NCBI GenBank assembly: GCA_937880845.1
Contig: CALFLL010000016.1
Location: 27,940-91,939 of the forward strand
Direction of reading: 5' to 3'
Source of the DNA: an uncultured Drancourtella sp.
Lineage (GTDB): Bacteria > Bacillota > Clostridia > Lachnospirales > Lachnospiraceae
Length of the DNA: 64,000 nucleotides
Shown: piece after piece, positions 24,861 through 33,499 of the stretch
Numbering within the stretch: the first letter of the stretch is position 1
Layout of the letters: each line of letters opens with the position of its first letter
Notes under the pieces: generated by a model
The model's database searches: none
Seen by the model: only the letters and a program-made list of their open reading frames with translations
What the model was told of the DNA's origin: nothing
Translations under genes and position numbers: made by a program

Positions 24861-27655
24861 TGAGACCGGAAAAACTGATTTTGTCAGCCTTTGGACCTTA
24901 TGCCTCCAGGCAGGAAATTCCGTTTTCTCTTCTTGGGAAACAGGGAATTTATGTGATCACGGGAGACACCGGAGCCGGAAAAACGACGATTTTTGATGCC
25001 ATTATCTTTGCACTTTACGGAGAACCAAGCGGAGATTACAGAAAGGCGGACATGCTTCAAAGTAAGTATGCCAAGGAAGGACAGGAAACCTATGTGGAAC
25101 TGACGTTTTCTGTCGGAAAGGAGCAGTATACGATCCGTAGAAATCCGGAATATGAAAGACCAAAGAAGCGGGGCGAAGGGTTAATTACCCAGAAAGCAGA
25201 TGCACTGCTGACATTGCCGGACGGAAGATTGGTTACGGGTTTCAGAAACGTAACGGAAAAATGTGAAGAGATACTTGGATTAAAAAAAGAACAGTTCACT
25301 CAGATCGCTATGTTGGCACAGGGACAGTTCCAGAAACTGTTGTTTGCCGCCACAGAAGAAAAAAGCAGGATCTTCCGGATGCTCTTTCATACTACCCCTT
25401 ATCAGCAGTTTCAGATAAGGATAAAAGAAGAAGCGGCAAAAGTGAGAAAAGAATATGAACAGATTTCCCATAGCCTGATACAGTATGCAGAGGGAATCAT
25501 ATGTCCGGATGAATGGGAAGAACTGAAAGAGCGGTGGAATAAGAGCTGCCAAAATCCGGATGCAAAAGAATGGATCGGCGTTATTGAAGCCATTGATCAA
25601 AAAATAGACGAAACGATTCAAGGAGCACAGTCAAGGATTGCAGAATACGAAAAACAGGCAGAAGAATGTAATCGGGTTCTTTCTGAAGTGGAACAGGAAA
25701 TCCGTGCAAAACAGGGAGTGAACAGACAAAAAGAACGGTTAAAAGAGTTGGAAGAAAAAAAGACAGTCCAAAAAGAAGCACTTTTCAAAGCAGAAAAAGA
25801 AGGAGCCAAAGTAGAAAGCCTGAAAGAACGAATCATAAAAGAAAAAATACAGCTTCAAAAATATGAAGAAGCAGAAAAGATTAAATATGAAAAAGAACAG
25901 GCAGCAAGTAAAAGGGAACAGTTGGAAAGGATTCTCTTAGGTAAGAAGCAGGCACAGGAAGAGGAGAAAAAACGGCTTCGAAATTGCCGAGAAGAACTGG
26001 AACAGATTCCGTCCATGGAAGAGGCATGGCAGGAACTTGCACAGAAGGGGCAGCAGACGGAAGAACGTTATCAGGCACTTTTGCGTTTCCGGGACATTTG
26101 CCGGGATTATCAGGAATTGACCGCTTTGTTAAAACAGGAACAGGAAATGTACCGAAAGATCCGGGAGGAAAGTGTGAAAATGCAGGAGCAATATAAGGCT
26201 TTGGAGCGGGCATTTCTTGACGGACAGGCGGGAATCCTGGCAGAAAATTTAAAAGAAGGAGTGCCTTGCCCTGTCTGCGGTTCTATCACACATCCTGCAA
26301 AAGCAAGGAAAAGAGAGGATATACCGGATGAAAGGGAACTGAAAGAGCAAAAAGAGGCATTGAACGGTATTCAGGAAAAAGAAAAAATCCAAAGCCAGAA
26401 GGCGGGAGAAGTAAACGGGAAAGTACGCATTCTGACAGAAAACCTGAAATCCCAGGCAGAGTTCCTGTGGCCGAAGCGGACCCTTTCGGGACTTCAGGAG
26501 GCATACCAGTGCATGAAAGAAGAAGGAAGGGTACTGGAGGGAAAAAGAAACCTTCTGGAAGTACAAAGAAAGGAACTGCACGAGAAAAAAGAACGAAAGG
26601 AAGCACTGGAAAAAACAAGAAAAAAACTGGAGTCACTTACAGAAGAACAGGAACAACAGATTACAAGACTGGAAACAGAAACGGCGGCCGTAAGGACACG
26701 GGCAGAAAATCTGGACGGGCAGTACAAAGAGATGCTGTCCTACCTTACCTATCCATCCTACCGGGAAGCGTTGAAAGTACTCAGGGAAATGGAAGAGGAA
26801 AAAGAGAAAAAGGAAAGAATGCTAGAATCTGCAAGGACAGAGTACCAAAGTACGGAAAACGAGATCGCTTCTTGCAGGTCTGCCCTTCTCGTGTGGGAGG
26901 AACAGCAAAAAGAAGACGGGAAAAGCGAAACAGAACTGGTTCTTAAAAAAGACGGTCTGGAATCTCAAAAGCAGCAGATATTAAAAGAAAAACAGGCGTT
27001 TCTCTCTGTGCGGGAACAGCTTCTTCCGGTATTTGTAAATAACAGGAATGCTGCAAATAAGATGAAAGCACTGTATGAAAAGCAAAAGAAAACAGAAGAA
27101 AGGTATCAAATGACAGGTTCTCTTTCCGACACGGTAAACGGAACTTTATCCGGAAAAGAAAAGATCATGCTAGAAACCTATATTCAGATGTCCTATTTTG
27201 ACCGAATCATTGTCCGTGCCAACAGAAGGCTGCTTCTTATGACAGAAGGACAATATGAGTTGGTCAGAAGAGGGTCGTTAGGAAACAAAAGAAGCCAAAG
27301 CGGTCTGGAACTGGATGTACTGGATCATTACAACGGGACAAAACGCAGCATACAGACACTGTCAGGTGGAGAATCCTTCCAGGCATCCCTTGCTCTTGCA
27401 CTTGGTCTGTCAGATGAGATCCAGGCCATGTCAGGCGGAATCAGAATGGAAGCCATGTTCGTAGATGAAGGATTTGGTACATTAGATGAAGAAGCGTTGG
27501 AAAAAGCAATCCGTGCTCTTTCTTCCATAAGTGAAGGAAACAAGCTGGTAGGGATTATTTCCCATGTGGCAGAGCTGAAAGAACGGATTGATAAAAAAAT
27601 TATAGTAACAAAAGAAAAAGCCGGGGAAAGCAGGGCGGAAGTAGTCATCGGATAA
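24860..27655 (+). CDS. sbcC: Exonuclease SbcCD, C subunit (SMC-like ATPase)
   Basis: A 931-residue Rad50-like ATPase. The N-terminal Walker A is TGDTGAGKTTIFDAI, a long coiled coil of about 600 residues follows, with a zinc hook CPVC at residues 470-473, and the C-terminal half has the signature TLSGGESFQASLALALG and Walker B AMFVDEGFGTLDEE. Length is somewhat below E. coli SbcC (about 1048) because the coiled coil is shorter, as is usual in Firmicutes. ATG 24860 has GGAGG upstream; the frame from 24845 was rejected. No terminator is seen before the riboswitch promoter. Confidence 0.95.
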   Translation: MRPEKLILSAFGPYASRQEIPFSLLGKQGIYVITGDTGAGKTTIFDAIIFALYGEPSGDYRKADMLQSKYAKEGQETYVELTFSVGKEQYTIRRNPEYERPKKRGEGLITQKADALLTLPDGRLVTGFRNVTEKCEEILGLKKEQFTQIAMLAQGQFQKLLFAATEEKSRIFRMLFHTTPYQQFQIRIKEEAAKVRKEYEQISHSLIQYAEGIICPDEWEELKERWNKSCQNPDAKEWIGVIEAIDQKIDETIQGAQSRIAEYEKQAEECNRVLSEVEQEIRAKQGVNRQKERLKELEEKKTVQKEALFKAEKEGAKVESLKERIIKEKIQLQKYEEAEKIKYEKEQAASKREQLERILLGKKQAQEEEKKRLRNCREELEQIPSMEEAWQELAQKGQQTEERYQALLRFRDICRDYQELTALLKQEQEMYRKIREESVKMQEQYKALERAFLDGQAGILAENLKEGVPCPVCGSITHPAKARKREDIPDERELKEQKEALNGIQEKEKIQSQKAGEVNGKVRILTENLKSQAEFLWPKRTLSGLQEAYQCMKEEGRVLEGKRNLLEVQRKELHEKKERKEALEKTRKKLESLTEEQEQQITRLETETAAVRTRAENLDGQYKEMLSYLTYPSYREALKVLREMEEEKEKKERMLESARTEYQSTENEIASCRSALLVWEEQQKEDGKSETELVLKKDGLESQKQQILKEKQAFLSVREQLLPVFVNNRNAANKMKALYEKQKKTEERYQMTGSLSDTVNGTLSGKEKIMLETYIQMSYFDRIIVRANRRLLLMTEGQYELVRRGSLGNKRSQSGLELDVLDHYNGTKRSIQTLSGGESFQASLALALGLSDEIQAMSGGIRMEAMFVDEGFGTLDEEALEKAIRALSSISEGNKLVGIISHVAELKERIDKKIIVTKEKAGESRAEVVIG

Positions 27656-27664
27656 CAGGTGACA

Positions 27665-27693
27665 TTGACAGTCATTCTTTCGGATGCTATCAT
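27665..27693 (+). promoter_or_regulatory. Promoter of the riboswitch-controlled cobalamin operon
   Basis: TTGACA at 27665-27670, 17 bases, TATCAT at 27688-27693. Transcription should start at about 27700, just before the riboswitch. This is the best promoter in the 20-44 kb cobalamin region. Confidence 0.8.
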
Positions 27694-27709
27694 AACTCTC
27701 ATAGAAAAA

Positions 27710-27900
27710 AATTGATTTCGAAAGTACCCGTAAAGGGAGTAAAAGGGAAGCCGGTGGGAATCCGGCACAATACCCGTTGCTGTATTAGGGGAGTTTTGTT
27801 TAAAAAAATACCACTGTACCAGATGGTATGGGAAGGGAAAACAAAGTGAAGATCCTTAAGTCAGAATACCTGCTTTCGGAAAGAACGGAAAGGTTACGGG
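27710..27900 (+). promoter_or_regulatory. Cobalamin (B12) riboswitch
   Basis: The conserved elements occur in order: GGGAAGCCGGTG with GAATCCGGCAC (27745-27767), CCCGTTGCTGTA, GGGGAG, CCACTG (27811-27816), GGGAAGG (27830-27836), GAAGATCC, and the B12-box-like AAGTCAGAATACCTGC (27858-27873). It lies in the leader of cbiK, so expression of the 16-gene operon should fall when adenosylcobalamin is high. The intergenic stretch 27656-28040 is otherwise gene-free. Confidence 0.93.
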
Positions 27901-27940
27901 ATTATGACAAGTACGGAGAAGATAGGAAAAAAACAGACAG

Positions 27941-27989
27941 GATATGCAAAACGGCAGGGAAAGGACTGCCTGTTTTTGCATATCTTTTT
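27941..27989 (+). terminator. Riboswitch expression platform (terminator hairpin)
   Basis: GATATGCAAAA..GGCAG (27941-27957) pairs with CTGCCTGTTTTTGCATATC (27966-27984) and is followed by TTTTT. The upstream segment AAAAAACAGACAG (27929-27940) can compete for CTGCCTGTTTTT, so it could be the antiterminator strand. Ribosome binding site AGGAG for cbiK follows at about 28031. Confidence 0.75.
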
Positions 27990-28040
27990 CTGTAAATATC
28001 CGTATTTCGCGACAGTTCCCCTTTCAGAAAAGGAGAAATT

Positions 28041-28817
28041 ATGAAAAAAGCAATCTTAACGGTGAGTTTTGGGACGAGCCATCTGGATACATTGGACAAA
28101 ACAATCGGAGCCATAGAAAAAGAACTGAAAAAGGAATTTCCGGACAGAAGATTCTATCGGGCATTTACAAGCGGGATGATCATCCGAAAACTGAGAGAAG
28201 CCATGCAGATGGAAATCAAGAATGTATCCCAATCCATGGAACAGATGAAACAGGACGGGATAGAAGATGTATTGATACAGCCTACCCATATGATCAATGG
28301 GTTTGAATATGAAAAAATGATGGAGCAGATCAGACTATATGAAAAAGAATTTCCGGTTCTGACGGTAGGAAAACCTCTTTTATCTTCAACGGAAGACTAT
28401 GAGGAAGCGGCAGAGATCATTGCAGAAGATGCCAAAATGAAAGAAGACGAAACACTGGTGCTTATGGGGCACGGAACGGAGCATCATACCAATGCAGCCT
28501 ACCCGGCACTTGATTATACGTTCTGGTCCAGAGGTTATCAAAATGTAGTGGTAGGAACCGTGGAAGGATTTCCGGAAATCGGAACAGTCATACAAAGACT
28601 GGAAGAACGAAACGCCGGGAAACTGGTTTTGATGCCATGTATGATCGTGGCAGGAGATCATGCAAAAAATGATATGGCAGGAGAAGAAGAGGATTCCTGG
28701 AAGTCTGTTCTGGAGAAGAAAGGATATCAGGTACGGATACGTCTGCGGGGACTGGGAGAGATACCGGGCATACAAAAAATGTTTGTAAGACATGCAAAAG
28801 AAGCGCAGGAAAAATAG
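28041..28817 (+). CDS. cbiK: Sirohydrochlorin cobaltochelatase (anaerobic)
   Basis: A 258-residue CbiK, which inserts Co2+ into sirohydrochlorin at the start of the anaerobic pathway. The metal-binding region MGHGTEHHTNAAYPALDYTF and the N-terminal VSFGTSHLDT are diagnostic; the late MIVAGDHAKNDMAG carries the second histidine. No signal peptide is seen, unlike periplasmic CbiK-P versions, so it acts in the cytosol. First gene after the cobalamin riboswitch, with AGGAG before the ATG; cbiD begins directly after the stop. Confidence 0.95.
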   Translation: MKKAILTVSFGTSHLDTLDKTIGAIEKELKKEFPDRRFYRAFTSGMIIRKLREAMQMEIKNVSQSMEQMKQDGIEDVLIQPTHMINGFEYEKMMEQIRLYEKEFPVLTVGKPLLSSTEDYEEAAEIIAEDAKMKEDETLVLMGHGTEHHTNAAYPALDYTFWSRGYQNVVVGTVEGFPEIGTVIQRLEERNAGKLVLMPCMIVAGDHAKNDMAGEEEDSWKSVLEKKGYQVRIRLRGLGEIPGIQKMFVRHAKEAQEK

Positions 28818-30014
28818 ATGGAAGACAGGATTGTAAGAAAAGGACAGGCACAACTGAAGAGAGGATATACTACGGGAACCTGTGCGGCGGCAGCGGCAAA
28901 AGCCGCGGCGAAGATGTTGTTTACAGGTGAAGAAATCCGGGAGGTAAAGATACGGGTTCCGGAAGGGACAGAATTTCTTTTGGAAACAGAAGAAATCACA
29001 TGGGGAAAACAGGAAGTTTCCTGCGGAGTCCGCAAGGACGCAGGAGATGATCCGGATATTACACACGGAATATTGATTTTTGCAAATGTCTGTATTCGGG
29101 AAAAGAAGGAAACCGGGGAGGTTGCTGTTCTTCTGGAGGGAGGAAAAGGAGTCGGCCGGATTACAAGAAAAGGGCTGGAGCAGCCGGTGGGAGAGGCAGC
29201 CATCAACCGTGTTCCAAGAAAGATGATTACAGACGGAGTGAAAGAAATGGCAGAAGCAGCCGGATTTTTTGGAGTCCTTTCGGTAGAGATTTTTATTCCT
29301 GAAGGAGAACGGCTGGCCATGCAGACCTTTAATCCAAGGCTTGGTATTAAAGGAGGTCTTTCGGTTCTTGGTACAACAGGAATTGTAGAACCGATGAGTG
29401 AAAAAGCACTTACCGATACCATTTACCTGGAGATGAAAGTAAGAAAAAACAGAGGAATCGATACCTTGTGTATCGTGCCGGGAAATTACGGAAGAGAATT
29501 TTTGAAAGAACATTTGGGCTTTGATCCGGATGAGGCAGTACGATGCAGCAATTATATCGGAGAAACACTGGATATGGCGGTTATACTTGGTATCCGCCGT
29601 CTGCTGTTGGTAGGGCATATCGGAAAATTTGTAAAAATCGCTGCCGGGGTGATGAATACCCATTCCCAAGTGGCAGATACAAGGGCAGAAGTCTTTGCGG
29701 CAAACCTTGCCCAGGAGGCAGCAGGATATCTTGGAACAGACCCAAAACGGGCAGAAAAACTGTTGGCTGTCATTCCGGATATCATGAAAGGAAACACAAC
29801 GGATGATATGCTGGAAACCTTGAAAGAGGCAGGAATTCTAAAAGAAGTCATGGATCGGATCATGAAGAAGATTCGGTGGCATCTTCAGGAAAGAGGAAAA
29901 GGAAACATAGAAATCGAAGTGATCACATTTTCCAAAGAATGGGGAATTCTTGGAAAAACAGATCAGGCAGAACAAGTTTTAAACAGGATGAAAAAAGGAA
30001 AGAAAGAATTATGA
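28818..30014 (+). CDS. cbiD: Cobalt-precorrin-5B (C1)-methyltransferase
   Basis: A 398-residue CbiD, which methylates C-1 of cobalt-precorrin-5B using SAM. The N-terminal RGYTTGTCAAAAAKAA motif and GDDPDITHG, followed by NPRLGIKGGLSVLGTTGIVEPMS in two conserved halves, identify the family. No bases separate it from the cbiK stop, and the stop overlaps the cbiL start by four bases (ATGA). Confidence 0.95.
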   Translation: MEDRIVRKGQAQLKRGYTTGTCAAAAAKAAAKMLFTGEEIREVKIRVPEGTEFLLETEEITWGKQEVSCGVRKDAGDDPDITHGILIFANVCIREKKETGEVAVLLEGGKGVGRITRKGLEQPVGEAAINRVPRKMITDGVKEMAEAAGFFGVLSVEIFIPEGERLAMQTFNPRLGIKGGLSVLGTTGIVEPMSEKALTDTIYLEMKVRKNRGIDTLCIVPGNYGREFLKEHLGFDPDEAVRCSNYIGETLDMAVILGIRRLLLVGHIGKFVKIAAGVMNTHSQVADTRAEVFAANLAQEAAGYLGTDPKRAEKLLAVIPDIMKGNTTDDMLETLKEAGILKEVMDRIMKKIRWHLQERGKGNIEIEVITFSKEWGILGKTDQAEQVLNRMKKGKKEL

Positions 30015-30754
30015 CAGGAATGTTGTATGGAATAGGAGTAGGGCCGGGAGAAAGTGCCCTCATGACAATAAAAGCAGTAAGGATGATAGAAAAGTGTGAT
30101 ATGATCGCAGTACCTGTATCGGATGCTTCCTTAAAAGAACCGGTACGGGATGATGCGGGGAAAAGGAGTTACGGGAAGTATCTGGAGAACTGTACAGCTT
30201 ACAAAATTGCCCTTCCGGAAGCACCGGACATGGAAGAAAAACCAATCCTCTACCTTCCGATGCCCATGATGAAAGACAAAGAAATCTTAAAGGTTATTCA
30301 TGATGCAGGGGCAAAAAAAATCATGGATTATCTGGATGAAGGAAAGACGATTGGATTTTTGACTTTGGGAGATCCTTCTGTTTATTCTACCTATTTATAT
30401 ATTCACAAACGGGTGGTAAGAAGGGGATACAAGGCAGAAATCATTCCGGGGATTCCGTCCTTTTGCGCGGCAGCTGCAAGATTGAATATAGGAATCGCAG
30501 AAAACAGGGAAGAGATCCACATTCTTCCGGCATCTTATGAGATTGAAGAAGGACTAAAGCTTTCCGGAACCAAAATTTTAATGAAAACAGGGAAAAAGAT
30601 GCCTTATGTAAAAGAAACGGTAAAACAGCATGGCGATCGTTTTTTCATGGTAGAAAACTGCGGGATGGAAAATGAAAAAATATATGAAGATATAGAAGAA
30701 GTCCCGGATCGGTCAAGTTACTATTCATTGATTATGATAAAGGAGGAGTCCTGA
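30011..30754 (+). CDS. cbiL: Cobalt-precorrin-2 C(20)-methyltransferase
   Basis: A 247-residue tetrapyrrole methylase that methylates C-20 of cobalt-precorrin-2. It has the SAM-binding LYGIGVGPGESALMTIKA start and GFLTLGDPSVYSTYLY, with EIIPGIPSFCAAAARLN, which together match CbiL/CobI rather than other Cbi methylases. ATG 30011 overlaps the cbiD stop; the longer frame from 29876 lies inside cbiD. Its own stop overlaps the cbiF start by one base. Confidence 0.94.
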   Translation: MTGMLYGIGVGPGESALMTIKAVRMIEKCDMIAVPVSDASLKEPVRDDAGKRSYGKYLENCTAYKIALPEAPDMEEKPILYLPMPMMKDKEILKVIHDAGAKKIMDYLDEGKTIGFLTLGDPSVYSTYLYIHKRVVRRGYKAEIIPGIPSFCAAAARLNIGIAENREEIHILPASYEIEEGLKLSGTKILMKTGKKMPYVKETVKQHGDRFFMVENCGMENEKIYEDIEEVPDRSSYYSLIMIKEES

Positions 30755-31533
30755 TGGTACATTTTGTAGGAGCAGGTCCGGGAGCCTGTGATCTGATCAC
30801 GGTAAGAGGGGAGAAGCTTTTAAGAGAAGCCGATGTGATCATTTATGCCGGATCGCTTGTGAATCCGGAATTACTAAAAGTAAAAAAAGAATCCTGTAAG
30901 GTTTACGACAGTGCCTACATGACACTGGAAGAAGTGATGAAAGTCATACAGGAAGCGGAAAGGGAAGAAAAGATGATAGTTCGGCTTCACACGGGAGATC
31001 CAAGTCTTTATGGAGCCATTAAAGAGCAGATGGATGAACTGGATAAAAGGAACATCGTTTATGATATCTGCCCGGGAGTCAGTTCTTTTTCCGGGGCGGC
31101 AGCGGCATTAAAGATGGAGTATACCCTTCCGGAAGTTTCACAGTCTGTGATCATTACAAGAATGGAAGGAAGGACAAAAGTGCCGGAAAGAGAATCCATT
31201 CGCAGTTTTGCTGCACATCGGGCGACAATGGTGCTTTTCTTAAGTACGGGACTTCTGGAAAAATTATCGGAAGAACTGATAAAAGGCGGATATCCGGAAG
31301 ATACACCGGCGGCTATTGTCTATAAGGCAAGCTGGCCGGAGGAGGAAGTGCATCATTGTACGATCCGGACCTTGTATGAAACAGCAAAGAAACACCAGAT
31401 CACAAAGACGGCATTGATCGTAGTGGGAGAAGTACTTCAGGCAGGAGAGAGAAAAGAGTACGAACGGTCCAGACTCTATGCACCGGAATTTACAACAGAG
31501 TTCAGACAAGGGACCAAAAAGGAAGGAGAGTAG
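30754..31533 (+). CDS. cbiF: Cobalt-precorrin-4 C(11)-methyltransferase
   Basis: A 259-residue methylase; CbiF/CobM adds the C-11 methyl group. The motifs HFVGAGPGACDLITVRG, IIYAGSLVNPELL, RLHTGDPSLYGAI and CPGVSSFSGAAAAL are those of CbiF. GGAGG stands before the ATG. Tightly packed with cbiL and cbiH in the riboswitch operon. Confidence 0.95.
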   Translation: MVHFVGAGPGACDLITVRGEKLLREADVIIYAGSLVNPELLKVKKESCKVYDSAYMTLEEVMKVIQEAEREEKMIVRLHTGDPSLYGAIKEQMDELDKRNIVYDICPGVSSFSGAAAALKMEYTLPEVSQSVIITRMEGRTKVPERESIRSFAAHRATMVLFLSTGLLEKLSEELIKGGYPEDTPAAIVYKASWPEEEVHHCTIRTLYETAKKHQITKTALIVVGEVLQAGERKEYERSRLYAPEFTTEFRQGTKKEGE

Positions 31534-31535
31534 AG

Positions 31536-32291
31536 ATGGAACAGAAAAAACAGGTTTATGTAGTAGGGATCGGTCCGGGAGCCTATGAAGAAATGACGAT
31601 CCGTGCTACAAAAGTGTTGGAAGCATGTGACACCATCATCGGATATACGGTGTATGTGGATCTTGTCAGAGAACATTTTCCGGAAAAACGCTTTCTTACC
31701 ACACCGATGACTCAGGAAGTAAGGCGGTGTGAAATGGCTTTTGAAGAGGCGGACAAGGGACAGGTAACGGCAATGATCTGCAGCGGGGATGCCGGGGTTT
31801 ACGGGATGGCAGGACTGATGTACGAAATCCAAAAAGAAAAGGGATGGGAAGAGATTAAAATAACGGTTGTTCCGGGGATCACAGCAGCGTCTGCCGGAGC
31901 GGCACGTCTGGGTGCACCTCTTATCCATGATTTTGCGGTTATCAGTTTGAGCGATCTTCTCACCCCATGGGAAAAGATTGAAGAACGGCTTCGGATGGCG
32001 GCAAAAGGAGATTTTGCCATTTGCCTTTATAATCCGTCCAGCAGAAAAAGAAAAGATTATCTAAAACGTGCCTGCCGGATTCTTCTGGAATATAAACGGG
32101 AAGATACCATCTGCGGGTATGTCCGTCAGATTGCAAGAGAAGGGGAGAAAAAACAGATTCTTACCCTGGGAGAGCTGAAAGATACAACAACAGATATGTT
32201 TACAACGGTGTTTATCGGAAACAGTCAGACAAAACGGATAGAAGATGTGATGGTAACACCGAGAGGATATCGTTATGAAAAGAATCATTAA
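31536..32291 (+). CDS. cbiH: Cobalt-precorrin-3 C(17)-methyltransferase
   Basis: A 251-residue methylase that catalyses C-17 methylation and ring contraction, giving the lactone later opened by CbiG. Motifs: VVGIGPGAYEEMTIRA, IIGYTVYVDLV, MICSGDAGVYGMAGLMYE and ISLSDLLTPWEKIEERL, the last being typical of CbiH/CobJ. It is a stand-alone enzyme, not the CbiGH fusion found in some clostridia, in agreement with the separate cbiG 10 kb upstream. Overlaps the cbiET start by 17 bases. Confidence 0.94.
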   Translation: MEQKKQVYVVGIGPGAYEEMTIRATKVLEACDTIIGYTVYVDLVREHFPEKRFLTTPMTQEVRRCEMAFEEADKGQVTAMICSGDAGVYGMAGLMYEIQKEKGWEEIKITVVPGITAASAGAARLGAPLIHDFAVISLSDLLTPWEKIEERLRMAAKGDFAICLYNPSSRKRKDYLKRACRILLEYKREDTICGYVRQIAREGEKKQILTLGELKDTTTDMFTTVFIGNSQTKRIEDVMVTPRGYRYEKNH

Positions 32292-33495
32292 TCTCATTGG
32301 AATCGGAACAGGAGCCGAAACAGAACTTACAGTGACAGCCATGGAAAAGATCAAAGACAGCGATATTTTGATCGGAGCCAAAAGAATGTTGGAAAGTACA
32401 AAGCCGTACCATAAAAGGACGGTCTGTACCTATAGCTCTTATAAGGAAGAAGAAATCATGGCATTTTTGAAAGAAGAACAGGAAGGAGTCACCTCCATTC
32501 TTTACTCCGGAGATACGGGATTTTACAGCGGGGCAGAGAAAATGGCTCACAGACTGGAGAGGGAAGGAATGGATGTGGTGATCTATCCTGGAATTTCGTC
32601 TATTGCTTCTTTTGCGGCAAAATGCAACACAACATGGCAAAATGCCGCACTTGTAAGTCTGCATGGAACAACGCAAAATGCCATTTATGAGATCAACACC
32701 CATGCATCCACGTTCCTTTTACTGGGAGGGGAAAAAGGAGCCCGGGAATTGCTGGATAAGCTGAATCTGTATGGCATGGGGAACCTGGAAGCCGTATCCG
32801 GAAAAAATCTTTCTTATGATACAGAAGAAATCCACAGAGGAAAGGTAAAAGAGTTTACCGGGGAAATGCTAGACGGTCTTTCGGTATTTTTGGTAAAAAA
32901 TCCGGAGTATGACAAACGGGTTTCTCTTCATCTGAAAGACGAAGACTTCGTCAGAGGAGAGATCCCTATGACAAAACGTGCTGTCAGGGCCAATATTCTT
33001 GCCGGACTGGAGCTATCATCCGATTCTGTTCTTTATGATGTGGGAGCAGGTACGGGAAGTGTGTCTGTAGAAGCGGCATTGCAAAGCGGTAATATTCGGG
33101 TATTTGCCATCGAAAAAAATCCAAAAGCCATTCATCTGATGGAAGAAAACAAAAAGAAATTCCGGGCAGACAATATAGAGATTATAGAGGGAACGGCACC
33201 CAAAATTCTGGAAGAACTTCCGATTCCGACGCATGTATTTATCGGAGGAAGCAGCGGAAATCTAAAAGAAATCGTAGAAGTCTGTCTGAAAAAAAATCCC
33301 GATGTGCGTATCGTACTGACTGCGGTTTCCATGGAAACCATCAAAGAAATGACGGATCTTTTAAATGAGCCACGGTGGGAAGAGGCAGAAGTCATGCAGA
33401 TTTCTGCATCACAGGGAAAGAAACTAGGTGCCTATCATATGATGATGGCACAAAATCCGGTATTTCTTGCAACACTTCAAAAAAGAAGGGGATAG
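32275..33495 (+). CDS. cbiET: Bifunctional cobalt-precorrin-7 C5-methyltransferase / C15-methyltransferase (decarboxylating)
   Basis: A 406-residue fusion. Residues 1 to about 205 form the CbiE tetrapyrrole methylase (NLIGIGTGAETELTVTA, ILYSGDTGFYSGAEKMA, YPGISSIASFAA). Residues about 215-406 form the CbiT class I SAM methyltransferase with VGAGTGSVSVEAALQ and FIGGSSGNLKEI. The fusion corresponds to CobL of the aerobic pathway and is common in Firmicutes. It overlaps cbiH by 17 bases and is followed by cbiA after four bases. Confidence 0.95.
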   Translation: MKRIINLIGIGTGAETELTVTAMEKIKDSDILIGAKRMLESTKPYHKRTVCTYSSYKEEEIMAFLKEEQEGVTSILYSGDTGFYSGAEKMAHRLEREGMDVVIYPGISSIASFAAKCNTTWQNAALVSLHGTTQNAIYEINTHASTFLLLGGEKGARELLDKLNLYGMGNLEAVSGKNLSYDTEEIHRGKVKEFTGEMLDGLSVFLVKNPEYDKRVSLHLKDEDFVRGEIPMTKRAVRANILAGLELSSDSVLYDVGAGTGSVSVEAALQSGNIRVFAIEKNPKAIHLMEENKKKFRADNIEIIEGTAPKILEELPIPTHVFIGGSSGNLKEIVEVCLKKNPDVRIVLTAVSMETIKEMTDLLNEPRWEEAEVMQISASQGKKLGAYHMMMAQNPVFLATLQKRRG

Positions 33496-33499
33496 AAAA

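Noticed and set aside
26467..26946. A 159-codon plus-strand frame inside sbcC
   Set aside because: Low-complexity Gly/Lys/Arg/Thr sequence produced by reading the sbcC coiled-coil codons in another frame.
28386..29669. A 427-codon minus-strand open frame opposite cbiK and cbiD
   Set aside because: It lies entirely opposite two strongly conserved, in-operon enzymes, is rich in Cys, Phe, Ser and His in the manner of antisense frames, and has no ribosome binding site or domain.
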